DNA from: CAWKGV01 sp963849305
GTDB taxonomy: Bacteria > Pseudomonadota > Alphaproteobacteria > Acetobacterales > Acetobacteraceae
Assembly (NCBI GenBank): GCA_963849305.1
Contig: CAWKGV010000001.1
Coordinates: 248,001 to 312,000, forward strand
DNA: 64,000 nt
Reading direction: 5' to 3'
Made by a program: the position numbers and the translations under genes. Numbering within the stretch: position 1 is the first letter of the stretch; each line of letters begins with the position of its first letter. Below the pieces are notes generated by a model. It was not told the DNA's origin, did no database searches, and saw only the letters and a program-made list of their open reading frames with translations. Below, piece by piece: positions 34,906-44,347 of this stretch.

Positions 34906-36252
34906 TTACGAGCGAGGCTTGTCAGCGCCACCTGCCCGGAAAGAGTTCCGCATGAGATTAGAATAACCGGCAGTCAGGAATCTCATGCCAGTCCATTGCT
35001 GACCCAAATCTGGTTGCACAACCCGGTCTGCGTTGGGAACGGCAAATTCGCTCAGGAATTCACTCCACCGCGCTCTGCGGCCTTTTTTGTACCATGCCGC
35101 GGCGGCGGCCAGGTCTGGCTGCATCCCGGTCGCGTGAATCGCCGCCAGTGCGATCGGATCGTATGTCTTCGCCACATCGGCGGCCGCCTGGGCGCTGCCG
35201 GATTCAGCCGCACGCTCGTACAGCAAACGCGCCGCCGAGACGTCGCCGATCGCGAACAGACTGTCGCCCCGGTTGAGCATCGCCTTCACCAGCGCCTCGC
35301 TCATGGCGGGCTTGGCGGACGCAGCGGCGACGGCGACCGGAGCCTCGACCTGCGCCTCCGCCGCGAGTGGCTGGCCGGCGGCGGCCAGCTTAATGGCGGG
35401 CGGATTGGCTGGGACTGGCTTGGCGGCGGCGGTCAGGTGCTCCACTTGTACCGGCGCCCGCTTCACCGGTTCCGCCTCCGGTTCGGTGTCGGCGGGCCGC
35501 GGCGTCGCGGCGGTCGAGGTGGTCGGGGCCCCGGCGGCGGTTTGCGTGAGCGCCGCTGTGTTGGCCGCGACCATTTCGGTTTGCGCCTTGGCGGGCTCGG
35601 GTGCCAAGAGCTTGGCGATCTCGATCTTGGCGCTGGTCGGTTCGTAGGTGGGGCTGGAGGCCCAGAAGTCCTTCGCGCTGGCCACCAGCCGCCCGGCCGG
35701 CCGCACATTATCCTTTCGGTTGACCGCGAACGCCACCCGGCTCTGCCAGATACTCAGGAAGTAGGGGATCTGCATGGTCCGATCCCCCCACGCGGGGTCG
35801 GCCAGCAGGACGCGATCGCCCTCGATGCCGCGGAACACGACGAAATGGTTGAACCCGCGCAGTATCACGGGAACGATGGAGGGGCCGAACTCGGTGAGGT
35901 CGCGCAGGCTCACATCGCCGTAGCCATCGGCGTCCAAGCCGCGGTTTTGCGCATACTTCTTTAGGTCGAGCAGCGAGAAGCCGAGCTGGGCACGCACCTG
36001 GTCGATGTTGGTATGCGCGAGCATCGCGCCAGCGACCTCCTTCTCGGTCACCTTCACGCCTTCCTGGTAGGTGAGCAGCGTCGCCAGCGCCGCCGCGCCG
36101 CAACTGATGTCCCATTTTTGGATGACCACATTATCCCGGCGCGCTTCCAGCAGGCTGCGCACGGCGCGCGCCTCGGGCGGCGGGGCGGCGACATCGCACG
36201 CCGCGAGCAGCGACAGGGCGGCGGCCAGAATTGGAAGGCGTTTCACGGTCAT
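34906..36252 (-). CDS. C39-peptidase-domain lipoprotein with Sel1/TPR-like tail
   Basis: A 448-residue protein. The lipobox LLAAC (Cys19) follows a signal peptide, so it should be a periplasmic lipoprotein. Residues 40-170 are a C39-type cysteine peptidase: QKWDISCGAAALATLL (oxyanion Gln44, nucleophile Cys50), GFNHFVVFRG (His135) and VLLADPAWG (Asp151). Then comes a long Ala/Pro/Thr linker (about 180-320). The C-terminus is Sel1/TPR-like (NRGDSLFAIGDVSAARLLYE, then AAAWYKKGRR). C39 domains in bacteriocin exporters cleave after double-glycine leaders, and FapD of the Fap amyloid system is a C39 protein. It is first in a two-gene operon with the barrel protein. The fused TPR tail is unusual for this family. 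Confidence 0.82.
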   Translation of the reverse strand: MTVKRLPILAAALSLLAACDVAAPPPEARAVRSLLEARRDNVVIQKWDISCGAAALATLLTYQEGVKVTEKEVAGAMLAHTNIDQVRAQLGFSLLDLKKYAQNRGLDADGYGDVSLRDLTEFGPSIVPVILRGFNHFVVFRGIEGDRVLLADPAWGDRTMQIPYFLSIWQSRVAFAVNRKDNVRPAGRLVASAKDFWASSPTYEPTSAKIEIAKLLAPEPAKAQTEMVAANTAALTQTAAGAPTTSTAATPRPADTEPEAEPVKRAPVQVEHLTAAAKPVPANPPAIKLAAAGQPLAAEAQVEAPVAVAAASAKPAMSEALVKAMLNRGDSLFAIGDVSAARLLYERAAESGSAQAAADVAKTYDPIALAAIHATGMQPDLAAAAAWYKKGRRARWSEFLSEFAVPNADRVVQPDLGQQWTGMRFLTAGYSNLMRNSFRAGGADKPRS

Positions 36253-36430
36253 TGGGGCTGGCCATCCTGCGCGACGGGTTCCGACAACGAAGACGGCCGA
36301 ATATTCCGCTTATCGCCGCAAGCTTACAATTCCGCCGATGGTGTGAGTGCGGCGTACTCCCGATGGCGTTGATTCTTATCCATTGCGGCAAGGACGCCGA
36401 TTCCGGTCTCATACTTATGAGGGGGTATGT

Positions 36431-36463
36431 CCCTCGCCCTCTGGGAGAGGGCCGGGGTGAGGG
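36431..36463. terminator. Bulged C-rich hairpin
   Basis: gccctct (36436) pairs with agagggc (36446) around a 3-base loop, with outer ccctc/gaggg. It lies about 30 bp beyond the end of the small gene at 36491-36820 on its strand. A member of the C-rich palindrome family seen elsewhere in the window. Confidence 0.4.
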
Positions 36464-36490
36464 CGCGCACCGCGCCACGGGTCGCGACGA

Positions 36491-36820
36491 TCACCGCGGC
36501 GCGTCGCGGTTGCTCGGCTCGCCTTCGGCGCCGGAGGCGAACTCCTGCTTGAATAGCCACGCCACCCGCGCGCAGCCGAAATAGAAGGTCAGTTCGTCGC
36601 CGATGCCCTCCAGCGCGACCACGGCGCTGAAGCCGTGCGCGTCCAGCCACTCGGTTTGCGGCGCGGACACAGCCCTAACCATTTCGGATAAGGCGGCATG
36701 GTGACGTTCGCCATCAAGTTCAGCGGCTTGCCCCGCGCCGCCGGTCGCGAGCCCATCGGCGCGCCCTTGCGCCTGCTCCCATTCATCCCATCCGGCCGCG
36801 ACCCGGACCGCGTACATCAT
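36491..36820 (-). CDS. Small protein of unknown function
   Basis: A 109-residue protein that I do not recognise. It starts ATGATG after a good GGAAGGAG site. It is soluble, with no signal peptide or membrane helix. Conserved-looking features are the MYAVRVAAGWDEWEQAQGRAD opening in two halves (MYAVRVAAGW, WEQAQGRADG) and the C-terminal FYFGCARVAWLFKQEF. The gene lies divergently from the first Gly-Asn repeat gene and upstream of the C39 lipoprotein gene, 238 bp away on the same strand, with a hairpin between. No link to the repeat system is shown apart from position. Confidence 0.6.
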   Translation of the reverse strand: MMYAVRVAAGWDEWEQAQGRADGLATGGAGQAAELDGERHHAALSEMVRAVSAPQTEWLDAHGFSAVVALEGIGDELTFYFGCARVAWLFKQEFASGAEGEPSNRDAPR

Positions 36821-37170
36821 CGCGCGCTCCTTCCCCGATTATGTCGAGCACTGCGAGCGGCTCGTGTTTATGAAGCAACGGGCTGCAGCCTTTGCCTCCG
36901 GTCAATTAAGCAAATCACACGCGTCTACATGAAATCGGCGGAATGGCGTATGGCGGAGTACCCGTCGCGTCCGCCCACGCCAGGTCAGGGTAGGCGCGGT
37001 GACACATCCGCACGCCCCGATATACCGCTAATTGCGAATTTACCGCTCCCGAGCCGATCGGCAGATTGGCCTCGTTACGCCAACCCAAGGCGGCTTGCGA
37101 CGATGGACACCGTCCCGGGCGTAACCGAGTGAAGACGTCGCTACCGCTACTCTCTGGAGGACTTCATAAC
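36821..37170. other. Upstream region of the first Gly-Asn repeat gene
   Basis: 350 bp between divergent genes with no credible frame. It must hold promoters in both directions. The stretch near 36890-36930 (tcaattaagcaaatcacac) and 37020-37050 are A/T-richer than the coding DNA. The ribosome site of the downstream gene (ctggagg, 37154-37160) is at its end. Confidence 0.5.
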
Positions 37171-37557
37171 ATGAAGAAGGTTCTTCTCTCGGCTGCGGCT
37201 CTGCTGGCGTCGGTGGCGATCGCCTCCGCTCATCCGGTGAAGCTCAGCAATGGCCAGCTCGGCCAGTCGGTGGCCGGCTTCGGGTTCGGCAATGGCAATG
37301 GCAATGGCAATGGCAACATCGGGGTCGGCAACGGCAACCTGAACGGTAACGGCAATGCCGGCGCGCTGAACGGCAACCTGAACGGCAACGGCAACTTCGG
37401 GTTCTTCAACGGTAACGTCAACGGCAACGGCAACGTCGGTCTGGCCAACGGCAACGCCAACGGCAATCTGAACTCCGGAATCCTTAGCGGCAACGTCAAC
37501 GGCAACGGCAACTTCGGCGCGCTCAACGGCAACGGCAACGGCAACCTGAACCACTGA
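37171..37557 (+). CDS. Secreted Gly-Asn repeat protein 1
   Basis: A 128-residue protein. CTGGAGG precedes ATG 37171; the Sec signal (MKKVLLSAAALLASVAIASA) ends at residue 20. The next 16 residues (HPVKLSNGQLGQSVAG) resemble a double-glycine leader: Leu at -12, Gln at -8, Leu at -7 and Ala-Gly at -2/-1. Residues 46-123 are six perfect-length units of 13 residues (consensus GNGNxGxxNGNxN, with the x positions hydrophobic or small), ending GNLNH. This pattern should form a beta-solenoid or amyloid-like stack with Asn ladders. It is the first of three similar genes on the plus strand. Not curlin (no Gln-x-Gly-x-x-Asn periodicity) and not RTX (no Asp). Confidence 0.85.
   Translation: MKKVLLSAAALLASVAIASAHPVKLSNGQLGQSVAGFGFGNGNGNGNGNIGVGNGNLNGNGNAGALNGNLNGNGNFGFFNGNVNGNGNVGLANGNANGNLNSGILSGNVNGNGNFGALNGNGNGNLNH
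37306..37539 (+). repeat. Six 39-bp tandem coding repeats
   Basis: Exactly 234 bp, six units of 39 bp coding for the 13-residue repeat of protein 1. The Gly-Asn codons are almost always ggc-aac, so the DNA is close to a simple repeat and has no stops in any frame. Confidence 0.9.
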
Positions 37558-37876
37558 GCCGCAGCCTGACCGATCAAGACATCTGAACGAGCGTTTCGGG
37601 CCGCTACCGGTTCAACCGGGGCGGCCCTTTCGCCCTGCCGGACGTGGCAAATCCCAGGCGCCGGTCGGTCTGGCAATCGAACAGTCGGCAAGGCTTTCTC
37701 GCCAATTGGACCGAATCTAACTTATACGCGGCTCCTCCACACTGCTTACCTCCTATGGCCAGATTGCCTCGAATGGTAGAATTGTCCGAAAAAAGCACGT
37801 GCCGATGTTTCCTTCCGCGCCTGCCCAGCCCAGCATGGGTGCGAGAGACGGCGTTACATCTTACTCGGAGGCTCTC
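37558..37876. other. Gap between repeat genes 1 and 2
   Basis: 319 bp with the terminator-like hairpin at 37598-37630 and a relatively A/T-rich stretch from about 37715 to 37800 that may carry the promoter of gene 2. The second gene's ribosome site (cggagg) is at 37866-37871. I see no separate gene. Confidence 0.5.
37598..37630 (+). terminator. Probable intrinsic terminator
   Basis: gggccgc (37598) pairs with gcggccc (37621) around an inner ccgg/ccgg pair, followed at once by ttt. It lies 40 bp after the first Gly-Asn gene and would separate it from the second one. Confidence 0.6.
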
Positions 37877-38488
<612 letters not shown>

Positions 38489-38537
38489 GTCGAGATGCCG
38501 CCGAGCCAGCTCACTCGGACGGTGTGGAGCAAGCGCC

Positions 38538-38993
38538 ATGCAAAAGGTCTTCATTCCAGCGCTGGCCCTGAGCGCGATCGTGTTGGGCGCGAGCTGGCCT
38601 GCGGCTCAGGCTCGTCCGAAGCCCCTCACGAACGCCCAGCTCGCCGCCGACTGGGCTGGAGCCGTCGGGACCGGCAACGGGAACGGCAACGGGAACGTCG
38701 GCATCGGCAACGGCAACGGCAACACCGGCAACAACAACGGCAACGGCAACATCGGCAACAATAACGGCAACGACAATGTCGGCAGCAATCAAGGCAACGG
38801 TAATGTCGGCAACGGGAGCGGCAACGGCAGCCTGCCCGGGGCGGCCGGAACCACAAGTCCAGCTTCCGCCGCGTTCACTGCGTCTTTGACGCAGAACATC
38901 CTCACGCGCTTTCAAAGTGTCCTTGTCGAGGTGCAGAGCCAGCTCGCGCATGGCGTCGGCGCGAGCGCCCCGGCAACGCCGGCATCGCATTGA
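38538..38993 (+). CDS. Secreted Gly-Asn repeat protein 3 with C-terminal helical segment
   Basis: A 151-residue protein. GGAG precedes ATG 38538; the signal peptide ends near residue 25 (AAQARP). RPKPLTNAQLAADWAG again has Leu (-12), Gln (-8), Leu (-7) and Ala-Gly (-2/-1). The repeat part (44-98) starts like the other two, but then changes to nine-residue units (GNGNIGNNN, GNDNVGSNQ, GNGNVGNGS). Unlike its sisters it ends in a 50-residue Ala/Ser/Thr-rich, helical-looking domain (SLTQNILTRFQSVLVEVQSQ). A minor subunit, nucleator or cap would fit such a tail, but this is inference. Confidence 0.8.
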   Translation: MQKVFIPALALSAIVLGASWPAAQARPKPLTNAQLAADWAGAVGTGNGNGNGNVGIGNGNGNTGNNNGNGNIGNNNGNDNVGSNQGNGNVGNGSGNGSLPGAAGTTSPASAAFTASLTQNILTRFQSVLVEVQSQLAHGVGASAPATPASH

Positions 38994-39038
38994 ACGAGGG
39001 AGAGACTCGCCCGCGCGAACGCGGCGAGCTATGATCAG

Positions 39039-39734
39039 ATGCCATCGGCGGGCAGCCACGACATGACGGCGACACAGGCACACGACACCAACGGGCGCGA
39101 CCAGTCCGGGTGGCTCCGCGCGCAGCCGATCCGGCTCGATCCGGTCGTGGTGCTGCTGGTCGATGAGATGCGGCTGCTACGCGAATGCCTGGCAACGCTA
39201 TTGGAGGACAGCGCGCCCGATTTGCGCGTGGACAGCATCGGCCGATGCGCGGAAGCGGCGGCACTATCGCGCAAACCGGACGTGGTACTGCTCAATCTAA
39301 GAAGCACGAGCGTCGGCGACCCCAGGTTCAGGACACTCTCCGGCGAGGTCGCCGAGGTCGGGCTCGACGCGCCGATCCTCGGGCTTTCGGACCTTTGCGA
39401 ACCCGCGCTCGCCGCCCTGGAGGCGATCGCCTGCGGGTTGCGCGGCTGGTTCCCGGCCTCGCTCGACCCCAAGCTCCTGGTCGCGGCGGTCCGGCTGGTC
39501 GCCGCGGGCGGCATCTTCGTCCCGCCGGCGGTGCTGGAGCGGTGCGCCGCGCAGGCGCCCGGAGCGAACGCGGGACGGGAGGACGTGGTATTCCTCGGCA
39601 TGAGCCGGCGCGAGGCGCGGATCCGTGCGAAGCTGGACGCGGCGGAAAAAGACCATACGGTTGCTTACGATGTCGATCCGACGGTGACGCGCATCGGGCG
39701 CAAGCGGTTGGGTGCGGGCTCGGGGCGCGGGTGA
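39039..39734 (+). CDS. Pseudo-receiver regulator with divergent HTH-like end
   Basis: A 231-residue protein related over its first 165 residues to the broken LuxR-family regulator at 32752-33535: VVVLLVDEMRLLRECLATLL, DVVLLNLRS and CGLRGWFPASLDPKLLVAAV match in order. The phosphoacceptor position is Asn86, not Asp. The C-terminal segment (MSRREARIRAKLDAAEKDHT, then AYDVDPTVTRIGRKRLG) resembles a worn LuxR helix-turn-helix but is short and basic. It begins 45 bp after the third repeat gene on the same strand and is probably in that operon. ATG 39063 is an alternative start. Confidence 0.65.
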   Translation: MPSAGSHDMTATQAHDTNGRDQSGWLRAQPIRLDPVVVLLVDEMRLLRECLATLLEDSAPDLRVDSIGRCAEAAALSRKPDVVLLNLRSTSVGDPRFRTLSGEVAEVGLDAPILGLSDLCEPALAALEAIACGLRGWFPASLDPKLLVAAVRLVAAGGIFVPPAVLERCAAQAPGANAGREDVVFLGMSRREARIRAKLDAAEKDHTVAYDVDPTVTRIGRKRLGAGSGRG

Positions 39735-39793
39735 CTGTGACGTGAATGCGGCTGCTTAATACCGGCGGCCCATAGTCCCGATCTCTCCTCATC

Positions 39794-39815
39794 ATGGTCG
39801 GCGAAGGCCGACCAT
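39794..39815. repeat. Short palindrome, same family as 26008-26126
   Basis: atggtcggc and gccgaccat form a perfect 9-bp hairpin with a 4-base loop (gaag). The sequence around it (ccatgact, gatgacgg) also recalls the larger element at 26008-26126. It lies in the gap between two convergent regulator genes; nothing else is visible in that 230-bp gap. Confidence 0.6.
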
Positions 39816-39968
39816 CCATGACTTCCTCGCCGTGACCCCGAAGCACGTCGTGTATCCTCGGCATCCACCAAGGATGACGGCAGGAGATAGGAGTCCTAAG
39901 GAATATTCGGTTGTATTGAACAGCCGGATCACCTCCGGCCACGGCGAACACGCAACGGCGCCACGGCG

Positions 39969-40409
39969 CTACATCTCCACCAGCGCCACCAGGTCTGGGG
40001 CGCTGGCCCGCGCGATGGCGAGGCAGCGGGCCAGTGCGTCCGCTTGCGCCGGCGTGTAGGCGCGCACCGTCAGCGGCACGTCGTGCGAGACCAGCACATA
40101 GCCTTCACCACGCATGGTGACGATGCGCGCGTCCGAGCCTACGTCGCGCAGCACCCGGCGCAGCCAATGCACTTGCACATCGACCGCCTTGTCGCCCGGG
40201 CTCGCGCCCCGGCGACGGCGCATCACGTCCAGCAGCATGGCGCGCGCGACCGGTTGACGCTCGCCGAACAGGACCGCCAACACGTCGCGCTGCTGCGGCG
40301 TGAGGTGCATCGAGCGATGCCCGACGCAAATCAGGCGCTGCCGCAGGTCCAGCGCGGTGTTACCCCGGGCGATGAAGCGGATGTCGGTCACGGCGATAGA
40401 AAGCGACAC
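39969..40409 (-). CDS. Winged-helix (OmpR-type) DNA-binding protein without receiver
   Basis: A 146-residue protein. Residues 35-110 match a Trans_reg_C winged helix: LTPQQRDVLAVLFGERQPVA, VDVQVHWLRRVLRDV and ARIVTMRGEGYVLV are the helix, recognition helix and beta hairpin. There is no receiver domain before it and the last 35 residues are not recognised. The start (GTG 40409) is uncertain. It points towards the repeat-protein cluster and may regulate it. Confidence 0.7.
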   Translation of the reverse strand: MSLSIAVTDIRFIARGNTALDLRQRLICVGHRSMHLTPQQRDVLAVLFGERQPVARAMLLDVMRRRRGASPGDKAVDVQVHWLRRVLRDVGSDARIVTMRGEGYVLVSHDVPLTVRAYTPAQADALARCLAIARASAPDLVALVEM

Positions 40410-40616
40410 CGGCGCCGAGATGTCACGTCACCTGTTGGGACTAGGACAGAAGTCTGGAAACGAAACCGAAGCCGGAGAACGTTCATCCGGCGCATGATGG
40501 CATCGCCTTATCCCTCTCTCATTTCTACGAGGCCACCCAAGCCAAGATCATTATCCACGGTGTTCATCATGCTGCCCGTGACCCTTCCGGGATGCCCGGG
40601 CATTGGTTGAGTGACC

Positions 40617-42605
40617 TCACATTTGATCCCGCTCGATCTCGCAGTCCCAAAGACGGTCGCAGACCCGCCCGTCGCCCTCGAACGCCTCCAACATCGTCTC
40701 TACATGGAACGCCTCGCTGGTCGCGGTGAGCACCGTCCGCAGCGCCGTCCGGGTCAGCAGTTCGCCGCGCCGCACCGTCTGCTCACGGACCGCCTCGGCG
40801 CGCGCGCTCAGCGGATCTTCCTCGCGGATGCGGAACCCCATCCGCCCGGACGACCCCAGCTCGGTCCCAATGGCATCGATCCGCATCAGGCTCGGCGCCT
40901 CGACCGCACGGTAGAAACGCTCGCCGCTCACGATGTCGCGCCCGGCCTCCCGGCGCGAGGCGCCCTCGCGCAGCACCGTCCGCCGCGCGGGCGGAGCGGT
41001 CTTGGGCGGCGGCATGGGCCGCAACGTCGCGTCCTCCGGACGCGGCTCGCGCGCCGGCAGCACCAGCGACCCGGCGAACACGGTCACGGTCGCAACTTCT
41101 GGAGCAGGCCAGAGCATCGGCCAGTACGCCGTGGAGAGCGCCAATCGGATGCGATGCCCCGCCGGGAACGCGAATCCCGAATCGTTAAGCTGAATCCGAA
41201 TCCGATAGCGCCGCCCCGGCGCCAGCGGCGCTGGCCGCTCGTAGCCGTCGCGATGCGCGAGGTTCAGTACCCCGTAGCTGACCCGCAGGCTCGCCCCGTC
41301 CGGATGCACGTCGCATAGCCGCGCGATCAGATTGGCGCGCGTTTTGTCGCAAGCGATATCAAGCTCCACCACGGGGGCGCCGAGGATCTCGGTGCGCGCG
41401 GCAAGCGGCGCGGTGTCAAACCGGATCGAGGCCGCGTCGTCCTCCCGCTGGTCGCCGGCGTCGTCGGCCGCCGAGCCGAAGGGGCACCAATTCCCGCCCG
41501 CTTCACCCAGCCCCTGCGGCGAGCGGATCGCGACCGCCCTCTCCTCCCCCGGCGCATCCGCAAGCCTGCCTCCACTCAGGAACAGCCGCAGCGGGCTGCG
41601 GGAAGCCGGCGGCCAGCCGGTCTCGGCGATCCAGCGGCCCGGCCGCTCGGCGTGCCACGGCGCCGGGCGTACGCTCTCCATCATCCAGGCGCGCAGCATC
41701 GGCTCGTCCATCACGCCGGTGTCGATGCCCTTCAGCCAAGTGTCCCACCACCTCAGCGCCTCCTGCAAGAAGCCGACCGGCGGCCCGGGCAAGGCGAAAT
41801 GCGGATAGCGATGCGCCCACGGACCGATCAGCCCCTTGCGCGGCACCGACAGGTTCTCCAGCAGCCGCGGAATCGCGTTGGTGTAGCCATCGGTCCAGCC
41901 GCCAACCGCGAACACCGGGCAGCCGATCGCGCCGTAGACCTCGCAGACCGAGCCGTGCTCCCAATACGCGTCGCGCCGTTGGTGGCGCAGCCAGCGTTCC
42001 AGGAACAGCGGCGCATCCTCTAGTCGCGCGCGCCACATCTCCCGCCACCGCTCGCCCACGAGCGCCGGATCGGGCGGGTGGGCCATGATCGCCTGGAACG
42101 CCGAGGCCCAACCGAGCTTCGAGGTCAACAGCGCCCCGCCCATGAAATGCACGTCGTCGCGATAGCGGTCGTCGGTCGAGCAGATCGTGACGATCGCCTT
42201 CAGCGCCGGCGGCCGCAGGGCGGCCACTTGCAGCGCGTTGAACCCGCCCCAGGAAATGCCCATCATCCCGACCGCGCCGCTGCACCAGTCCTGGCGCGCA
42301 ATCCAGGCGATCACTTCCAGCGCGTCGTCCTGTTCCTGTTGCGCGTACTCGTCGAGCAGCACTCCGTCGGATTCGCCGCTGCCGCGCAGATCGACCCGCA
42401 CCGAGGCGTAGCCGTGGCGCGCGAACCAGGGATGGGTCAGCGCGTCGCGGTCCCAGGTGCCGTCGCGCTTGCGGTACGGCAGGTATTCCAGGATCGCCGG
42501 TACCGGATTTGCCGCCGCGTCCTCCGGTAGCCAGATGCGCGCGGCCAGCCGCGTACCGCCGGCAAGCGGGATCCAGGCGTTCTCGATTTCGCGGATTACC
42601 GTCAT
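40617..42605 (-). CDS. CocE/NonD-family hydrolase (S15 peptidase-like)
   Basis: A 662-residue alpha/beta hydrolase. The N-terminal domain has VRVDLRGSGESDG, the nucleophile MMGISWGGFNALQ and further catalytic-domain blocks; the C-terminal half is the jelly-roll (SRSPLRLFLSGGRL ... RIRIQLNDSGFAFPAGHRIR) typical of X-Pro dipeptidyl-peptidase/cocaine esterase proteins. Substrates may be acyl esters or N-acyl amino acids/peptides. It is the last gene of the transglutaminase operon, 18 bp after the MBL gene. ATG 42605 is a natural start. Confidence 0.88.
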   Translation of the reverse strand: MTVIREIENAWIPLAGGTRLAARIWLPEDAAANPVPAILEYLPYRKRDGTWDRDALTHPWFARHGYASVRVDLRGSGESDGVLLDEYAQQEQDDALEVIAWIARQDWCSGAVGMMGISWGGFNALQVAALRPPALKAIVTICSTDDRYRDDVHFMGGALLTSKLGWASAFQAIMAHPPDPALVGERWREMWRARLEDAPLFLERWLRHQRRDAYWEHGSVCEVYGAIGCPVFAVGGWTDGYTNAIPRLLENLSVPRKGLIGPWAHRYPHFALPGPPVGFLQEALRWWDTWLKGIDTGVMDEPMLRAWMMESVRPAPWHAERPGRWIAETGWPPASRSPLRLFLSGGRLADAPGEERAVAIRSPQGLGEAGGNWCPFGSAADDAGDQREDDAASIRFDTAPLAARTEILGAPVVELDIACDKTRANLIARLCDVHPDGASLRVSYGVLNLAHRDGYERPAPLAPGRRYRIRIQLNDSGFAFPAGHRIRLALSTAYWPMLWPAPEVATVTVFAGSLVLPAREPRPEDATLRPMPPPKTAPPARRTVLREGASRREAGRDIVSGERFYRAVEAPSLMRIDAIGTELGSSGRMGFRIREEDPLSARAEAVREQTVRRGELLTRTALRTVLTATSEAFHVETMLEAFEGDGRVCDRLWDCEIERDQM

Positions 42606-42623
42606 CGGCGGCAGTCGCGCAGT

Positions 42624-43478
42624 TCAAACATCCAACCTGAACGCCGCACCGTCGCGCACGATCCGTCCCGCGCTTGCGCCCGCGAAATGCGTGCCCAGCA
42701 CCAGAACCGGCGTGCCCGCCAGCTCGTTGTACATGCGCTCGCGCGTCCGGTGCGCCTGTTCGGGATCCCAGTCCGCGGTCGATGACCATTCGGGATGCGC
42801 GATTTGGCAGGCGTGGTGCAGGAAATCCCCGGTAATCAGCCCCTCCTGCCCACGCGAGGCGATGCGCACGCTCACATGCCCCGGCGTATGGCCCAAGGTC
42901 GGGACCAGGCTGATCTCCTCGCAAATGCGCTCATCGGTTTCCACCAGATCGACCAGTCCGGCATCGTACACCGGCAGCACCGAATCGCTCAGCACATGGT
43001 TCATGTCCTCGCGGCCGTGCGGGCCGGTCCAGTGCTCATACTCGGCCCGGCCCATCAGGTAACGCGCCCGCGGAAAGGTCGGAACCCAGCGCTCATCGAC
43101 CAGCATCGTGTTCCAGCCGACGTGATCGACGTGCAGATGCGTGCACAGCACGGTGTCGATCGATTCGCGCGGATAACCCGCGTCCGCCAGATCGGAGAGG
43201 AACGGCCCCTGGAGGTTGTTCCAGGTCGGGATCCGCCGGTTCTGCTTGTCGTTGCCGAGGCAGGTGTCCACGACGATGCGCCGCGTTGGCGTCTCGACCA
43301 CGAAGGCGTGGATGCTCATGCGCAGCTTACCGTGCGCGTTGGCGAAATGCGGTTGCAGCCATGCGATCGGCAGGATCGTCTCGGGCGTCGCTTGCGGCAG
43401 GATGAAGCGGGTGCCGCCAGCGATCTCCAGCTCCACCACCTTGGTGATCTTCACATCGCCAATGCGCCAAGTCCTCAA
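42624..43478 (-). CDS. MBL-fold metallohydrolase
   Basis: A 284-residue metallo-beta-lactamase-fold protein. CTHLHVDHVGWN is the zinc motif, with GHTPGHVSVRI and GDFLHH supplying further ligands and MSIHAFVVETPTRRIVVDTC as the strand before the site. The start is the TTG at 43478, because GGGGAGGGGG stands just before it and no ATG fits. It is only distantly similar to the MBL protein at 14964-15845. It lies between a transglutaminase (32 bp upstream) and the CocE hydrolase. A lactonase or thioesterase-like role is possible. Confidence 0.85.
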   Translation of the reverse strand: MRTWRIGDVKITKVVELEIAGGTRFILPQATPETILPIAWLQPHFANAHGKLRMSIHAFVVETPTRRIVVDTCLGNDKQNRRIPTWNNLQGPFLSDLADAGYPRESIDTVLCTHLHVDHVGWNTMLVDERWVPTFPRARYLMGRAEYEHWTGPHGREDMNHVLSDSVLPVYDAGLVDLVETDERICEEISLVPTLGHTPGHVSVRIASRGQEGLITGDFLHHACQIAHPEWSSTADWDPEQAHRTRERMYNELAGTPVLVLGTHFAGASAGRIVRDGAAFRLDV

Positions 43479-43510
43479 CGCCCCCTCCCCTATTCCTGCC
43501 GCTCCGGCCC

Positions 43511-44320
43511 TCACCCACACATCTCTTCCGTGACCACCTTGAAGCCGGTGAGCCGGCACGCACCGAAACTGGTGGTGATCGCGACATCGGTGGCGTCGCG
43601 CCCGCGCGCCATCAGGATTCTCCCGATCCGAGGCCGGTTATGCCGGGCATCGAACGTGTACCAGCGATTGCCGAGATAGGCTTCGAACCACGCGCTGAAA
43701 TCCATGGGCGCGTCGGCGGGGGGAACGCCAATATCGCCGAGGTAGCCGGTGCAGTAGCGCGCCGGGATGTTCATGCAGCGGCAGAGCGCGACCGCCAGAT
43801 GGGCGAAGTCCCGGCAGACGCCGTGCCGGTCCATGAACCCCTCCCAGGCGGTCCGGGTCGGCCGGGCGTGATCGTAGCCGAACGTGAGCCGCTCATGCAC
43901 GTAATCGCAGATCGCCTGTACCCGTCCCCACCCGGATGGCCCGTTGCCGAACAGCGACCAGGCGGTGTCCGACAGCCGATCGGTTTCGCAATAGCGGCTG
44001 CCCAGGAGATAGATCAGTGCACTCTCGGGCAGCCGCTCCACCGGGTGCTGCTCGGCATCCGGGGCAACCTCATCGGGCTTGCCGCTGTCACGCACCAAGA
44101 ACTCGTCGGAGATCGTGAGACGTCCGGGCGGGGCGAGGATGCGAGTGCAGGCGTTGCCAAAGCTGTCTCGATAGCGGCTCGACTCGATCGGCGGATCGAA
44201 GGTCATGCGCTCTGGGGTCAGCAGGTCGGCGATCCGCGACGGATGCACGCTGAGCATCATCAGCACCGGCGTGGAACCGTCGCACTCGAAGCTGATCTCG
44301 TACCCGGCTCGGATTTGCAT
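43511..44320 (-). CDS. Transglutaminase-like protein (second copy)
   Basis: A 269-residue transglutaminase-core protein. The papain-like triad is in RHGVCRDFAHLAVALCR (Cys), FSAWFEAYL (in place of the usual His segment) and WYTFDARHN (Asp). Before it comes the N-terminal beta domain that usually accompanies bacterial transglutaminases (YEISFECDGSTPVLMML). The usual His is not clear: the canonical HAW is SAW here, so activity may be lost or altered. It follows the first transglutaminase by 27 bp. Confidence 0.82.
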   Translation of the reverse strand: MQIRAGYEISFECDGSTPVLMMLSVHPSRIADLLTPERMTFDPPIESSRYRDSFGNACTRILAPPGRLTISDEFLVRDSGKPDEVAPDAEQHPVERLPESALIYLLGSRYCETDRLSDTAWSLFGNGPSGWGRVQAICDYVHERLTFGYDHARPTRTAWEGFMDRHGVCRDFAHLAVALCRCMNIPARYCTGYLGDIGVPPADAPMDFSAWFEAYLGNRWYTFDARHNRPRIGRILMARGRDATDVAITTSFGACRLTGFKVVTEEMCG

Positions 44321-44347
44321 TGTGTGATCGCCTCCGCCTTTTTGTCG

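Noticed and set aside
37306..37539. Regular 39-bp repeats as a CRISPR array
   Set aside because: There are no unique spacers; the repeats are in frame, contiguous and encode a 13-residue unit in a secreted protein.
39969..40610. Plus-strand frame of 188 codons at 40044-40610
   Set aside because: Antisense to the winged-helix regulator, which has clear domain motifs; the plus frame is Arg/His-rich shadow sequence.
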